From contig CBDCEX010000017.1 in the NCBI GenBank assembly GCA_965216025.1, positions 496,001 to 560,000 of the forward strand: a stretch of 64,000 nucleotides of DNA, in the 5' to 3' direction. Source of the DNA: JADFQT01 sp965216025. Lineage in GTDB: Bacteria; Chloroflexota; Dehalococcoidia; Lucifugimonadales; UBA3495. Below the pieces are notes generated by a model, which worked only from the letters and a program-made list of their open reading frames with translations, did not search any database and was not told the DNA's origin. Below, piece by piece: positions 19,430 to 28,711 of this stretch. The stretch's first letter is position 1, and each line of letters starts with the position of its first letter. The translations under genes and the position numbers were made by a program.

Positions 19430-20191
19430 CTACGACCCCACTGGCCTGCCCGGCGGCCTCAGCAGCAGCATCCCGTACCCGTAGGACCGGTGACGGCCGA
19501 TACCCCGGGCCAGCAATTCCGCGAAAGCCCTGGGGTTGGTGATTGAAAGCACGCCCCGAAGCACGGCGTCGGGTCCTTCCACATGCCGGCCCCGGTGTTT
19601 GCGGAAGGACCGGATGCGCTGGAAGGACACCAGTTTGGTCTGCTCCAACTCCAGCGCGGCGCCGCCGTTCCGTTCGAGCCGGTCCGACAGCCATCGCAGA
19701 TAGACCTCATCGCGGCTTCGGGACATTTCTCCTTTCGGATGAGTCTCTGCATCAACCTGGTAGGCATCCAACTCGGCGCCGGCCCGCTCCGAACCCCGGG
19801 CCTTCCTGACTACGGGCCGCACCCGTATCTCAAAACCGAGGCGTTTCCCCTTCTGCCACTCCGGCGGCATTGGTTTGGTGTCAACCCCGGCAGGGGGGAC
19901 GGCGCGCAGCTGCAACGGGTCGGCGAAGGCACCCGCCGCTTCCCGCAAGGCTGCGGTGGTAGCAGTGCCGTAACCGTACAATGTGCCCTGTCTGCATCCT
20001 CGGGGAATCATCAGCCGGAAGGGCTTCGGCGCCAGTTCCCCGAAGGTTTCGGTCAGGAGACAGTGCATGGCGTGGTCCGGGTCCTGCAGGCGGCGGGTGC
20101 CCATCCACCGCTGGAAGTCGCGGACGTTCACATCAGCGCGCACCATTTGCAGGGTGGCCGTCCCTTCGGGCGCGTCGGCTACCGTCGTCAT
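19430..20191 (-). CDS. cas6e: CRISPR RNA endoribonuclease Cas6e
   Basis: A 253-residue Cas6e, the RNase that processes pre-crRNA within repeats. The N-terminal ferredoxin-like part includes DPDHAMHCLLTETFGELAPK, whose His is placed like the catalytic His of family members. The C-terminal glycine-rich signature is LLARGIGRHRSYGYGMLLLR. A 128 bp gap separates it from cas1. Its start overlaps the cas5e stop (ATGA). The frame is intact. Confidence 0.9.
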   Translation of the reverse strand: MTTVADAPEGTATLQMVRADVNVRDFQRWMGTRRLQDPDHAMHCLLTETFGELAPKPFRLMIPRGCRQGTLYGYGTATTAALREAAGAFADPLQLRAVPPAGVDTKPMPPEWQKGKRLGFEIRVRPVVRKARGSERAGAELDAYQVDAETHPKGEMSRSRDEVYLRWLSDRLERNGGAALELEQTKLVSFQRIRSFRKHRGRHVEGPDAVLRGVLSITNPRAFAELLARGIGRHRSYGYGMLLLRPPGRPVGS

Positions 20192-20958
20192 ACGGTACCC
20201 TCCTTCCCCGGAGTTTCTGTCAGTCCGGCGGGGAAATCATCCCGTGCCGAGGTGCCTTCGCACACCCAGCGTCCGCCGCCGTGCAGTCCCGAGACCCAGT
20301 TGCGCTGGTCGGTGAGAATATGGGTGTCGTTGAGCCGGACATGGGATCCCGGTTCCTCCCCCGACGGCCATATCAGGCGCACTCTTTCGGGAGCCTGCTC
20401 CACTTCCAGGGGTGTTTGAAGCAGGGCGTCGATCACCGAGCCGGCCCCCACGCTTCCCCCGTACAGGGGCGCAGAGGGCAGGCAGGGCTTCCGCCCAATA
20501 AACAACGGCCGGACCGGTTCGTCCAGGGCCACCGCAAGGTCTTCCAGCGTTGGCGTTTGCTCCGAGGGTTCCAGCCGAAGGGCAACACTCACCCGCATAT
20601 CGGCAAAGTAGTCGCGCCATCGCAGGTGGGGGGCAAGGTAGGTATTGGCGCCTCCGGCCCTCTCGTCGGGCGCTCCCCGCGTGGTCCAACCCCTGTCGTT
20701 GGCCCCCAGTTGGGCCGTCTGGAAGTCCGTCAACCGGACACCGCCGGCAGGTTCCCGGTCGATGCGGGCGGCGAAGACCAGCCGGTCCTGCAGATCCTGG
20801 TGCCGCTCCCGATCCACCCGCCGCCACCCCAGAGCGTTGGCCAGCAGTCCGGTGAGCATCGACACGGCGGGAAACCACCGGATGACTCCCAGGTTGTCGA
20901 TGGTCTCGCCGCCGAAGGACATCAGCGGCGATTCCAGGTTCAGGATCAGGTGATTCAT
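20188..20958 (-). CDS. cas5e: Cascade subunit Cas5e
   Basis: Cas5e binds the 5' handle of crRNA in Cascade. ATG 20958 (MNHLILNLESPLMSFGGETI) is chosen because it overlaps the cas7e stop as TAATG and matches family N-termini; upstream GTG or ATG codons in the same frame lie in cas7e. The family features are NLGVIRWFPAVSMLTGLLAN, RDYFADMRVSVALRL and a C-terminal HILTDQRNWVSGLHGGGRWV. About 256 residues, no lesions. It is retained although its Cascade partners are broken. Confidence 0.9.
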   Translation of the reverse strand: MNHLILNLESPLMSFGGETIDNLGVIRWFPAVSMLTGLLANALGWRRVDRERHQDLQDRLVFAARIDREPAGGVRLTDFQTAQLGANDRGWTTRGAPDERAGGANTYLAPHLRWRDYFADMRVSVALRLEPSEQTPTLEDLAVALDEPVRPLFIGRKPCLPSAPLYGGSVGAGSVIDALLQTPLEVEQAPERVRLIWPSGEEPGSHVRLNDTHILTDQRNWVSGLHGGGRWVCEGTSARDDFPAGLTETPGKEGTV

Positions 20959-21990
20959 TACGGCCCCACTTCCCCGTTCGCGACCACTCGGGACGCCCAC
21001 GCCGCCAGGTCATCCAGGCACAAATGCTCCGCGCCCGGGATGTCACATTCCTCCACCGACATCACCCGGCGGCCCTCGTTGCAGCCGTATGCCCCGTCCA
21101 GCTTGCCCAGGTACCCCGACAGCCGGGCGGTGGCATCCTCCACCAGCGGCCTCGCCGGATCCCGGTACGCGTTGGCCAGGGACCGGGGCTGCCGGCTCCC
21201 AGCCTCAACCAGCATCAGGTCGGCGCAGGCGTAGGGCGCGGTGGACCCGAGCTTGGCCCCCGGAGTAACCGTCGCTATCAGATGCAGCAGGTTTTCAACC
21301 ACCTTCGCGCCCAGGGCACGGTCGGCCGTCTGCCATTCATCGGCGGGGCATCCTTCCAGGTTGGAAACCAGCGACGGCACGTCGACTACGACGTAGCCGT
21401 AGAACAGCCCGGCGGTCAGCTCCATGTCTCCGATGTGGGCGGCTCCGGCGTCCTCGTCATCCCGCTGCAGGTCGTCCACCACCGAGAAATAATCGCTCTC
21501 GCTCTCCTCACCATGGACGGTCAAAGCGTGGGCCACGTGTATCGCCGCCTCGATGTTGGCCCCGGGATCGGAAGTAACCATTCGGCCGAACAGCGCTCCC
21601 TCCAGGCCGGCGGGCAGACGGGCTCCATCCAGGAGGGCGCGGAAGTTGTTGCCCTGGCCGCGTCGGGCGTTGAAAAGGGCGGTGGCGGCGGCGCCGGCGG
21701 CCTTGGCATCGCCGGAGTGTTCGTCGCAGATGGCGGTGGCCCGCTCCCGCAGGTGTTCTACCTCGGGGAGGCCGAGGAGTAGCGGTTGGCGTCCTCGCTC
21801 CGTAGTGCCGCTGCTCCCGTAGACGCCCCGGTTGAAGGCCTCACCCACCGCGTCAAGCACGTCTTCGCCGTAATTGCCAGCATCCTTCAGCACTTGGATA
21901 ACCTTACGTTCGACGATGTTCCGGGAGCGCAGGGCCGACGTGCTGCCGTCGATGCCGTGCAGCGAAAACTCATCCTGGGCCAACCGCCAG
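20958..21990 (-). pseudogene. cas7e: Cascade backbone Cas7e, N-terminus deleted
   Basis: Cas7e forms the Cascade backbone. The remaining part runs from WRLAQDEFSLHGIDGS through SRNIVERKVIQVL and FNARRGQGNNFRALLDGARL, ending HLCLDDLAAWASRVVANGEV. The expected N-terminal RNA-binding part, about 50 residues, is missing: the frame joins directly to cas8e sequence near 21990. The open frame continues upstream to 22268 only as out-of-frame cas8e. The TAA overlaps the cas5e ATG. Cascade assembly should fail. Confidence 0.85.
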
Positions 21991-22571
21991 CCACCGCTGC
22001 CACTCCAGGTTCTTCTCCCTGCGCTGTGCCTGGTCGGGAAGGTCGAACTCGTCCTGCAGATCCTCGAAAAACCGGGCGTCGACGATCTTGTCCAGTTGGT
22101 CCAGCCACAGTCTTGCCAGCCGACGGCCCTCCGGAGGGAGGTCGGACTCCTCCCCTCGGGCCAGAAACACCTGGATGGCATGACTGAGGATGCGTTGGAC
22201 GATTCGGACCTTTTCGATCCGGCCCCGGGCAATGGTCTCCAGGTCAGCTGCGCCGCCGCTGGCGCCAAAAGCCCGGACCGTCCTGGGCCTCAGGGGGATG
22301 ACCCGCTCGTGGTAGCCCGCGGTCTGGCCCTGGCCCCGCACCATGGCCCGCGCAACCAGCTGCGTCCTGCCGGTGTTGGCTCCGGCGGAGCGGGACGTGT
22401 TCCACAGGACGGGCAGTTTCCAGTCGCCGGCCGAAAAATAGTCAACCACCCGGTTGTAGCTGAAACCTCCGGATGCCAGCGTGAGGGACTTGCCGTCCTT
22501 GGTGTTGACGGATGTCCAGGGGTCTCCGGTGCGCCCGTTCAGATTCCTGGCCTCGATGCGGGCAGCCTTGC
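21985..22571 (-). pseudogene. cas8e: Cascade large subunit Cas8e, C-terminal fragment
   Basis: The fragment matches the C-terminal third of Cas8e: RIEARNLNGRTGDPWTSVNT, LPVLWNTSRSAGANTGRTQL, ERVIPLRPRTVRAFGASG, and the helical bundle IVDARFFEDLQDEFDL. The upstream side is cut exactly at the IS1380 end (22572), which removes the PAM-sensing N-terminal domain. The other side is joined to truncated cas7e, with cas11e missing. About 195 residues remain of roughly 500. cas3 is absent from the window. Confidence 0.88.
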
Positions 22572-24325
22572 CCCACATTTCCCATATGGCTAAAAAGCTT
22601 TCTCAGTAATTCGTCGATGGTCTTTCAACCATTGTCTAATTATGGGCCTTTTTTGCGTGTTCCCAGCTATAATAACTCCATGATATGTCCGCTTTGCAGT
22701 AAGATGCCGTAGGCATCATGGAGGCACCTGATGGGTGATGGCGAAAAAGCCCCTCTCCGGCTCCAATTCAACCCCAAAGTCCGCCTGGAATTTCACGGCT
22801 CAACCATCACCTCCGACGCTGGTCTTCTTGCCTTTCGAGAGTTTGATGATGCCTTGGGCCTTACCGAAATCGCTGAGGACTACCTCCAGGAAAGCCGTAC
22901 CGGACGCAATATCCTTCACCACCTGGTTCCGCTGCTAAGACAGTCGATCTACAGCCGCTTGGCCGGCTACGACGACACCAATGACGCAGTGCGCCTTTCC
23001 CAAGACCCAGCCATGCGAGTGATCGTGGGATGGCAAGGCTCGGAGCGGAAAGGAGCCAGCACCAGTGAGATGGGCCGGTTCGAGACGGAGTTCCTGACCC
23101 AAGAGGACAACCTGAAGGGGCTGGCACGAATAAATACCCAGTGGGTGGAACGAGCTATGGCCCATACCCTACACCGGCGAGCAATCCTGGATATGGACAG
23201 TTCCGAGAGTCCAGTGCACGGCCAGCAGGAGGGAGCAGCCTATAACGGCCACTTTGAATGCGTCTGCTATCACCCTCTCTTTCTGTTCAACCAGTTCGGG
23301 GATTGTGAAGCAGCTAAGCTACGGTCAGGCAACGTCCACAGTGCCGATGATTGGCAAGAAGTCCTTGATCCGGTGGTGGAGCGTTATTTGACAGCAGCGG
23401 TCAGGCTGCTGTTTCGTGCTGACGCCGCCTTCGCCAAGCCGGAGATATACGATTATCTGGAAGCAAGAAACATCGGCTACGCCATCAGGCTGCGGTCCAA
23501 CCAGGTGCTGCAGCGGGAGATAGCGCCCCGGCTAATACGGCCTACGGAGTGGCTTTCCCCGAAGCCCATCGTCTCCTATCATGACTTCGTCTACCAGGCC
23601 CAGAGCTGGAACGTTGCTCGGAGAGTGGTCTCTAAGGTGGAGTGGCACCAGGGAGAACTGTTTCCCAGAGTGGGCTTCATCGTCACCAATCTGAGCTATC
23701 CAAACATCGGGATAGTCCGCTTTTACAATGGCCGAGGCACGGCGGAGCAATGGATAAAAGAAGGCAAGTACGCCCTTAACTGGACCAGGTTGTCCTGCCA
23801 CAAGTTCGTGGCCAATCAGGTCAGGCTGGAGTTGTTCGTACTGGCTTACAACCTGGGCAACTCCATGAGAAGGCTAGCCTTACCGGAGGCAATGAAGCAC
23901 TGGTCGTTGACCAGTCTGCAGACCAGGATGATCAAGACTGGAGGACGGTTGGTGCGCCATGCCAGAAGGCTGGTGTTTCAGCTTGCTGAGGTGCTGGTGA
24001 GCCGGGAAATGCTAGGCGGGATACTGGAACGAATTGGTCGGCTTAGGCTGGCTCCTGGCTAGTCCACTTTAGGAGCGTCGGGATTGGTTACGGTTACGGG
24101 GTCGTCCAGGGCAAAGGGGCTTCCCAAGGGCGAGACTTGGGCGTAGACCAGCGGTTTGGGGCTTTTACGCTTGGCAGTACAGTGGTTGCCCAATGAAAGC
24201 GTGGAATTTGAGTGAATCAGGCCGCATCAGACCGCATTTGACGCCCTTGGAATGCGGGATTATATTTGGCGGTATCCCCGCGGGAGCTATATCCAGGAAA
24301 GGTGGTTTGATCTGGGGAATCCCGG
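22572..24325 (+). mobile_element. IS1380-family element, copy 1
   Basis: A 1,754 bp element with imperfect ends CCCACATTTCCCATAT and CCGGGATTCCCCAGAT (inward). It is near-identical to copy 2 (32604-34381), which is inverted. The flanks TTGC and TTAGT do not match, so there is no target duplication. The left flank is truncated cas8e, so an adjacent deletion after insertion is likely. Confidence 0.9.
22731..24062 (+). CDS. IS1380-family transposase, copy 1
   Basis: A 443-residue IS1380-type DDE transposase with STITSDAGLLAFREFDDALG at the N-terminus, catalytic Asp in ILDMDSSESPVHGQQEGAAY, LLFRADAAFAKPEIYDYLE, and the Glu region FYNGRGTAEQWIKEGKYAL. The length and motifs are complete. It differs from copy 2 at only about four residues (for example RRAILD versus RRVILD). 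It could be active and could supply transposase to both copies. Confidence 0.92.
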   Translation: MGDGEKAPLRLQFNPKVRLEFHGSTITSDAGLLAFREFDDALGLTEIAEDYLQESRTGRNILHHLVPLLRQSIYSRLAGYDDTNDAVRLSQDPAMRVIVGWQGSERKGASTSEMGRFETEFLTQEDNLKGLARINTQWVERAMAHTLHRRAILDMDSSESPVHGQQEGAAYNGHFECVCYHPLFLFNQFGDCEAAKLRSGNVHSADDWQEVLDPVVERYLTAAVRLLFRADAAFAKPEIYDYLEARNIGYAIRLRSNQVLQREIAPRLIRPTEWLSPKPIVSYHDFVYQAQSWNVARRVVSKVEWHQGELFPRVGFIVTNLSYPNIGIVRFYNGRGTAEQWIKEGKYALNWTRLSCHKFVANQVRLELFVLAYNLGNSMRRLALPEAMKHWSLTSLQTRMIKTGGRLVRHARRLVFQLAEVLVSREMLGGILERIGRLRLAPG

Positions 24326-24343
24326 TTTAGTGTTGACAATCTA

Positions 24344-24521
24344 GTAAGCACTGCTAGACTAATTTTGGGTATCAGGGTAAGCACTGCTAGACTATCCCGA
24401 GTGGATACGTTGGAGCAGTGACTTTGCTGTAGCCCGGGGCGGGGGAGTGGGTGTGATGGAATCCCTCTCACAGAGGGAGCTGGATGGTCGCGAGTTCTTG
24501 GATGGTCGCGAGTTCTTGGAC
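24344..24521. repeat. Two short direct-repeat pairs
   Basis: GTAAGCACTGCTAGACTA occurs at about 24343-24360 and 24376-24393, 33 bp apart. Downstream, GGATGGTCGCGAGTTCTTGG occurs twice in tandem (about 24483-24521). They lie between IS1380 copy 1 and the intron remnant; their role is unknown. Confidence 0.6.
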
Positions 24522-24765
24522 TGAGGTTGAGCGGGATGGGACGGCCTCTATGTCAGGGGCCCGTCTTCTTCCAGCTCATCCGGGCTCGCTTCTAGTTGTT
24601 ATTGGGGACCTCCGGGGAATTGCTGAAGGCCGGTTCAGGGGTGTTGTGGCCCTCCGGTGGGAGTGGGCTGAAGAGCCCCGGGGTGGAATCCCGATGACCT
24701 GCGGCATTGGATCAACATCTGCGAGGAATGGAGGAAAGACAGCTATCCAGGTTGGTTTTGGAGGG

Positions 24766-25677
24766 TGTAACGACCAGGCGCTGCGCCAGGCGCAGGAGTA
24801 CGTAGGGGAGGGGCGGGAAATCGTGGTAGACCTGGACTTGGAGAAATTCTTTGACCGGGTAAACCACGACATCCTGATGTCCCGCCTGGCCCGGAGAGTC
24901 GCCGACAAACGCCTGCTGCGGATGGTCCGGCGCTTCCTGGAAGCGGGGATGATGCAGAATGGGGTGTGCGTCGAGCGATACGAAGGGACTCCGCAGGGAG
25001 GGCCACTATCGCCGCTCCTGTCCAATCTGCTACTGGATGACTTGGACCAGGAGTTGGAACGCCGGGGGCACCGCTTCAGCCGGTACGCCGATGACTGCAA
25101 CATATACGTGCGGTCGCAGGCTGCGGGGGAGCGGGTAATGGCGTCGGTGAGCAACTTTCTGGAAAGGAAGCTGCGCTTGCGCGTAAACCGGGAGAAAAGT
25201 GCGGTGGCCCCGGTATGGGAACGGAAGTTCCTGGGGCATCGGCTGCTGCCCGGAGGTCGGCTGGGCCTAGCGCCCGAAAGCCTGAAGCGCGTGAAGGCGA
25301 GGATTCGGCGAACCACGCGACGCAACCGAGGCGTCAGCCTTGAAGGGATGGTCCACGAACTGAACTCCTTCCTCACGGGGTGGGTGACCTACTTCCGCTA
25401 TGCGGAATGTCGGACTCACCTCAGCAGGTTGGATGGGTGGATTCGTCGAAAGCTGTGCTGCGTACGGCTGAAGCAGCGGAAACGGTCCAAAGCCATTGCG
25501 GACTTTCTGCAGGGGCTGGGCGTGCCGGAGTGGCGGGCCTGGCTACTGGCGGGGTCTGGCAAAGGCTGGTGGCGCCTGGCTGGCAGCCCTCAGGCGGCTG
25601 AAGCCATGAGCCTGGCTTGGTTTAGGGAACAGGGACTCGTCGCCCTGACCGAAAGGTACAGCCTGTTGAATCAGTAG
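24766..25677 (+). pseudogene. Group II intron reverse transcriptase/maturase, 5'-truncated
   Basis: The fragment has RT domains from REIVVDLDLEKFFDRVNHDI onward, including GTPQGGPLSPLLSNLLLDDL and the catalytic FSRYADD box. The maturase (X) domain is LNSFLTGWVTYFRYAECRTH, and the tail is GKGWWRLAGSPQAAEAMSLA. The conserved N-terminal RT blocks (0-2) are missing: before about 24766 the frame is unrelated. No HNH endonuclease domain is seen. Full-length proteins usually have more than 400 residues; about 303 remain. Retrohoming is not expected. Confidence 0.85.
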
Positions 25678-25678
25678 A

Positions 25679-25751
25679 GGAAACCGCCGGATACGCTGAG
25701 TACGTCCGGTGGTGTGGGAGGACGGGGGCCGTGAGGCCCCCTCCTACCCGA
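25679..25751 (+). ncRNA. Group II intron 3' RNA domains (V/VI)
   Basis: Directly after the maturase stop the RNA folds as expected for the intron 3' end: CCGCCGGATACGC...GTCCGGTGGTG, then GGACGGGGGCC-GTGA-GGCCCCCTCC (split here for clarity) and CCTACCCGAT. This GTGA-capped hairpin followed by CCTAC-CGAT is typical of bacterial group II introns. The 5' domains were not found. Confidence 0.7.
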
Positions 25752-25775
25752 TTAGAAATGGGACCCACTGAGCTT

Positions 25776-25806
25776 GCAGATTTCTGCCGCCGGTACAGAA
25801 ATCTGC
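25776..25806. repeat. Perfect 11 bp inverted repeat
   Basis: GCAGATTTCTG and CAGAAATCTGC flank a 9 bp loop. There is no T-run, so it is not a standard terminator. It lies 24 bp past the intron 3' end and could be the remains of an intron target hairpin or a chance palindrome. Confidence 0.5.
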
Positions 25807-25945
25807 TGCACGTGCGGCATTTCCCGACCCGACCAGCCTGAATTGCTGGGCTTTTCTCCAGCCAGGTCCCGGCAATTACAATTTTTGGCTTTCTCGCCGA
25901 ATCGATTGTAGGGCGGAATGGTCCATCTTTAGGCTGGCAGCGACC

Positions 25946-25974
25946 TTGAGACCGTAACCTGGAGGTGCTACAAT
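25946..25974 (+). promoter_or_regulatory. Sigma-70-type promoter for tRNA-Asn
   Basis: TTGAGA (25946-25951), a 17 bp spacer, and TACAAT (25969-25974) make a good housekeeping promoter about 80 bp upstream of the tRNA. It is the most complete promoter seen in the window. Confidence 0.6.
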
Positions 25975-26001
25975 CCGGTGGATTCGCAGCCCCTGGCTGC
26001 G

Positions 26002-26061
26002 CTCGTTCCCCGGTCCTCTCGATCCCCGGTCTTCTCGTTCCCCGGTCTTCTCGTTCCCCGG
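26002..26061 (+). repeat. 16 bp tandem repeat containing the tRNA-Asn 5' acceptor strand
   Basis: The units CTCGTTCCCCGGTCCT, CTCGATCCCCGGTCTT and CTCGTTCCCCGGTCTT are followed by a fourth that runs into the tRNA (CTCGTTCCCCGGTAGC). TCCCCGG, the 5' acceptor strand, therefore appears four times. Slippage or repeated partial integration at the tRNA start could explain this. Confidence 0.8.
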
Positions 26062-26129
26062 TAGCTCAGCGGTAGAGCGGGCGGCTGTTAACCGCTAGGT
26101 CGTAGGTTCGAATCCTACCCGGGGAGCCA
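26055..26129 (+). tRNA. tRNA-Asn (GTT)
   Basis: A complete 75-nt cloverleaf. Acceptor TCCCCGG pairs with CCGGGGA; the D-loop is AGCTCAGCGGTAGAGC; the anticodon loop CTGTTAA gives anticodon GTT; the T-arm is AGGTTCGAATCCT; and CCA is encoded. The tandem 16 bp repeat upstream copies its first seven bases. A serine-recombinase remnant ends against it in the antisense direction. Confidence 0.95.
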
Positions 26130-26309
26130 GTCTTTATGGTAGGCAGAACCGCGGCATCCTCGGTAACACCTTCCCCGCTATTAGGCGAATCGATGGGTAT
26201 GGTGTAGGTAATGGTCAAATCAGCCTCCGCGACCTCCAGGCTCTGGATAAACGAGCGCAAAAACACCTTCTGCTCCATGATTGACGACTCCTCCAAAAGG
26301 GATCTTATA

Positions 26310-27460
26310 CCAATTCTGTTTAAAAGCAGCAGAGTTAAGCGTTGGGAAGTTGAGCCAAAGCCCGCTGGAGCCAGTCCCAACCTATCAGCCGCTTTAAGCG
26401 TGGTTTGTCAGCCTTCAGTTGCCGCAGCAGGTGTTCTATGGCCGAGCTTTTGGCCTCTAGGGAAGGATATACCTCTCCTTCAATGTGCCGGCGCACTTCC
26501 TCAAAGACCGTTTCCGCTGGATTCAACTCCGGCGAGTAGGCCGGTAGAGATATTCGCCCAAAGCCCAGCTGGCCCATGAGTTTACCTCTGTGACTGGGGG
26601 CTCCATCCCACACCACCCCATCCATGGGCCACTGCTCAAATATGGGAACCAACTGTTGCTGGTTCATGCCCTGGGACCACCCCCAGTGTAGTTCACCCCG
26701 CCCCACGTCGACCGCCAGCACCAAATAGCTCCAACGGAACACGATCTGCATCGGCTGGATAATCTTCTTCCCTTTCAGACCCCAACGCCGCCGCACCTGC
26801 CCCCAGAGACCAAAACGCATCTCGTCACAGTGCCATAACCGGGAGGCAGTAGTCATTCCAGCCTGGCCCAAGGCATCCAGTAGGCCCCTTTTTTCCAGGC
26901 CATCTGCTGTTTTGTATTGGCTTTATCGGAATGGGGTCGGGGGACTTTCAACCCCAGCCCCTTCATCAGGGAATACATGCCTTTATAGGTATAACGCACC
27001 CCCCAGCGTCCCCAGACCCACTCCTTTGCATCCCAGACCGTCCGGAACTGGCCCAGTTGCACCTTGGCCACCAGCGCTCTTTGCTGCAGCGGGTTTAGAT
27101 AGGGCTTTTTGCCCTTGGCCTGGTGCCCTACCACCCGTCTCAGAACTTCGCCAAGTCCACCTCGTCGATACCACCTGAGCCACTGTTCCATGCTGCGGTA
27201 GGATGCCCCGGTCGTATCCACTACATCCTGAATGCGTTTCCCCTGGCTCAGCTGCCAGAAGGCTTGCAGTCGGGTACGCCGTTGGGGATGTACCTCTTTC
27301 TGGTAAAGCTGTTTCAATTCCTCGCTGCTTTCTTGCCAGTCAACTTTCACTCCTTTTCCCATCCCTTCGTCCCTCACTCCTTGGCTATTTTCCCTTCATT
27401 TTATCTCCACTACATACACCATCCTCCTACTCTTTCTCTCCCCTCTTTATTCAGAATTGG
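26310..27460 (-). mobile_element. IS630-family element 1
   Basis: A 1,151 bp element with ends CCAATTCTG and CAGAATTGG, flanked on both sides by TA, as expected for IS630. It sits inside the recombinase remnant and restores that frame when removed. Its transposase is in two overlapping frames. Confidence 0.88.
26335..27377 (-). CDS. IS630-family transposase in two overlapping frames
   Basis: The first frame (27377-26853, 174 aa) is the HTH part: RTRLQAFWQLSQGKRIQDVV and winged-helix TVWDAKEWVWGRWGVRYTYK. The second (26871-26335, 178 aa) is the DDE_3 catalytic part: LWHCDEMRFGLWGQVRRRWG (first Asp), VVWDGAPSHRG (second Asp) and LPAYSPELNPAETVFEEVRR (Glu). The frames overlap by 19 bp. A frameshift of this type is known for IS630 elements, so the element may still be active. 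Terminal repeats and TA flanks are intact. Confidence 0.82.
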
Positions 27461-27849
27461 TATTAGGTCTTTGACATAGGCATCAATCACGTCAGTGCTC
27501 GCCAGTTCTAGTGCCTGGCGTAGAGATTTCGCCTTGGTGTCCGCCTTCCGCTGCTCCAGTTTCGCCTTCTTTTCGGTCAGAGCCTCGACCCTCGGAGCAA
27601 GTTGAATTGGTTTCTGCGTCGCCATTCTCGAACCACCACCTGAGCTTTCGTGCCCGACCCCCTCCAACCCGAAGCTGAACGAAAATAGAGATATCTCCAT
27701 CTTGTCGGTCGTTGGAGACCCGGACATAAAAGACACCTTGACTTAAACGCTTGGTGTGAATTAAGGGAAACCCGTAATCACTATTCTAGAAGGAAAGGTG
27801 CCAGTGGCCGATAGTTAGCCTCAAACCTACCAAAGCGTGAGGCTGCTCT

Positions 27850-28711
27850 ATGATGGACACCGACACCTTTCTCACCACACTTTATGTGATGGCCGACGAT
27901 TTTTGCAAATACCAACTGCCTCCGGAGAAGACTCCTGGCCCCAAGCCCTCTTTGACCCGCGGCGAGGTAGTCACCCTGGCCCTCTTCGGCCAGTGGAGCT
28001 GCTTCCTCAGCGAGCGAGGCTTCTACCGCTACGCCAGTCACCACCTGCGCCCAGCTTTCCCCACCTTGCCCTACCGGGGTCAGTTCAACCGCCTGATGCG
28101 GCGGCATTATGAAGCTATTGTTGCTTTCTTTCGCCATCTGGTATCCCTACACTGGTACCAGGATTGTCCCTACGAAGCCCTGGACGGAACCGGAGTCCCT
28201 ACCCGAGATGCCAAGCGTCGAGGCGCTGGTTGGCTGGCGGGTCAGGCCGACATTGGCTGGAGCAACCGCCTGGGATGGACCGCCTGGGATGGTGCGAAGG
28301 CTTCCATCTGTTGGTCTCGGCTAACCCCCAGGGGGTCATTACCGGATTCAGCTTTGCCCCGGCCAGCGCTAAAGACCAGCCCATGGCCGAGGACTTCTTC
28401 GCTTTCCGGCATAGTCCCCAGCCCAGGGTGCCTACCATATGGGACCCGGCAGTGGGCTACTACGTGGTGGACAAGGGATTTGAAGGGCAGGACCGGCACC
28501 AACACTGGCATCATCATTACGGTGCCCAGGTGGTGTGCCCGCCCAAACGCAACAGCCACCAGCCCTGGCCCAAACAACTGCGACATTGGGTAGCTGGCCT
28601 GCGTCAGATTATAGAGACCGTCAAGGAGAAGCAACACAATGCTTTTCGACTAGACCGGGAGCGGCCCCATGCACTGGCTGGGTTCCAAACTCGTCTAGCA
28701 GCCAAGGCGGA
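27850..28711 (+). pseudogene. IS982-family transposase, frameshifted by a 14 bp duplication
   Basis: The frame begins MMDTDTFLTTLYVMADDFCK and continues FLSERGFYRYASHHLRPAFP and CPYEALDGTGVPTRDAKRRG, as in IS982 transposases. The 14 bp ACCGCCTGGGATGG is duplicated near 28268-28295 and shifts the frame. The correct frame resumes CEGFHLLVSANPQGVITGFS, YYVVDKGFEGQ, and ends at FQTRLAAKAE near 28711, where it abuts a different gene. Removing one 14 bp unit gives SNRLGWCEGFHLL. Confidence 0.78.

Larger units (their letters stand above)
26130..27640 (-). pseudogene. Serine-type recombinase C-terminal remnant, split by IS630
   Basis: The remaining frame reads ALTEKKAKLEQRKADTKAKS, then STDVIDAYVKDL; an IS630 (26310-27460) interrupts, and it resumes RSLLEESSIMEQKVFLRSFI then EVAEADLTITYTIPI. 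This coiled-coil and strand pattern is the end of large serine recombinases. Removing the IS and one TA restores KDLIRSLLEESS in frame. The catalytic N-terminal domain is gone. The frame runs antisense through tRNA-Asn, so the element that carried it probably integrated next to the tRNA. Confidence 0.6.

Noticed and set aside
19981..21234. Long plus-strand frames opposite the cas genes
   Set aside because: These are shadows of cas5e, cas6e and cas7e, which carry recognisable family motifs on the minus strand.
25776..25806. Intrinsic terminator at the perfect 11 bp palindrome
   Set aside because: There is no T-run on either side, so it was listed only as an inverted repeat.
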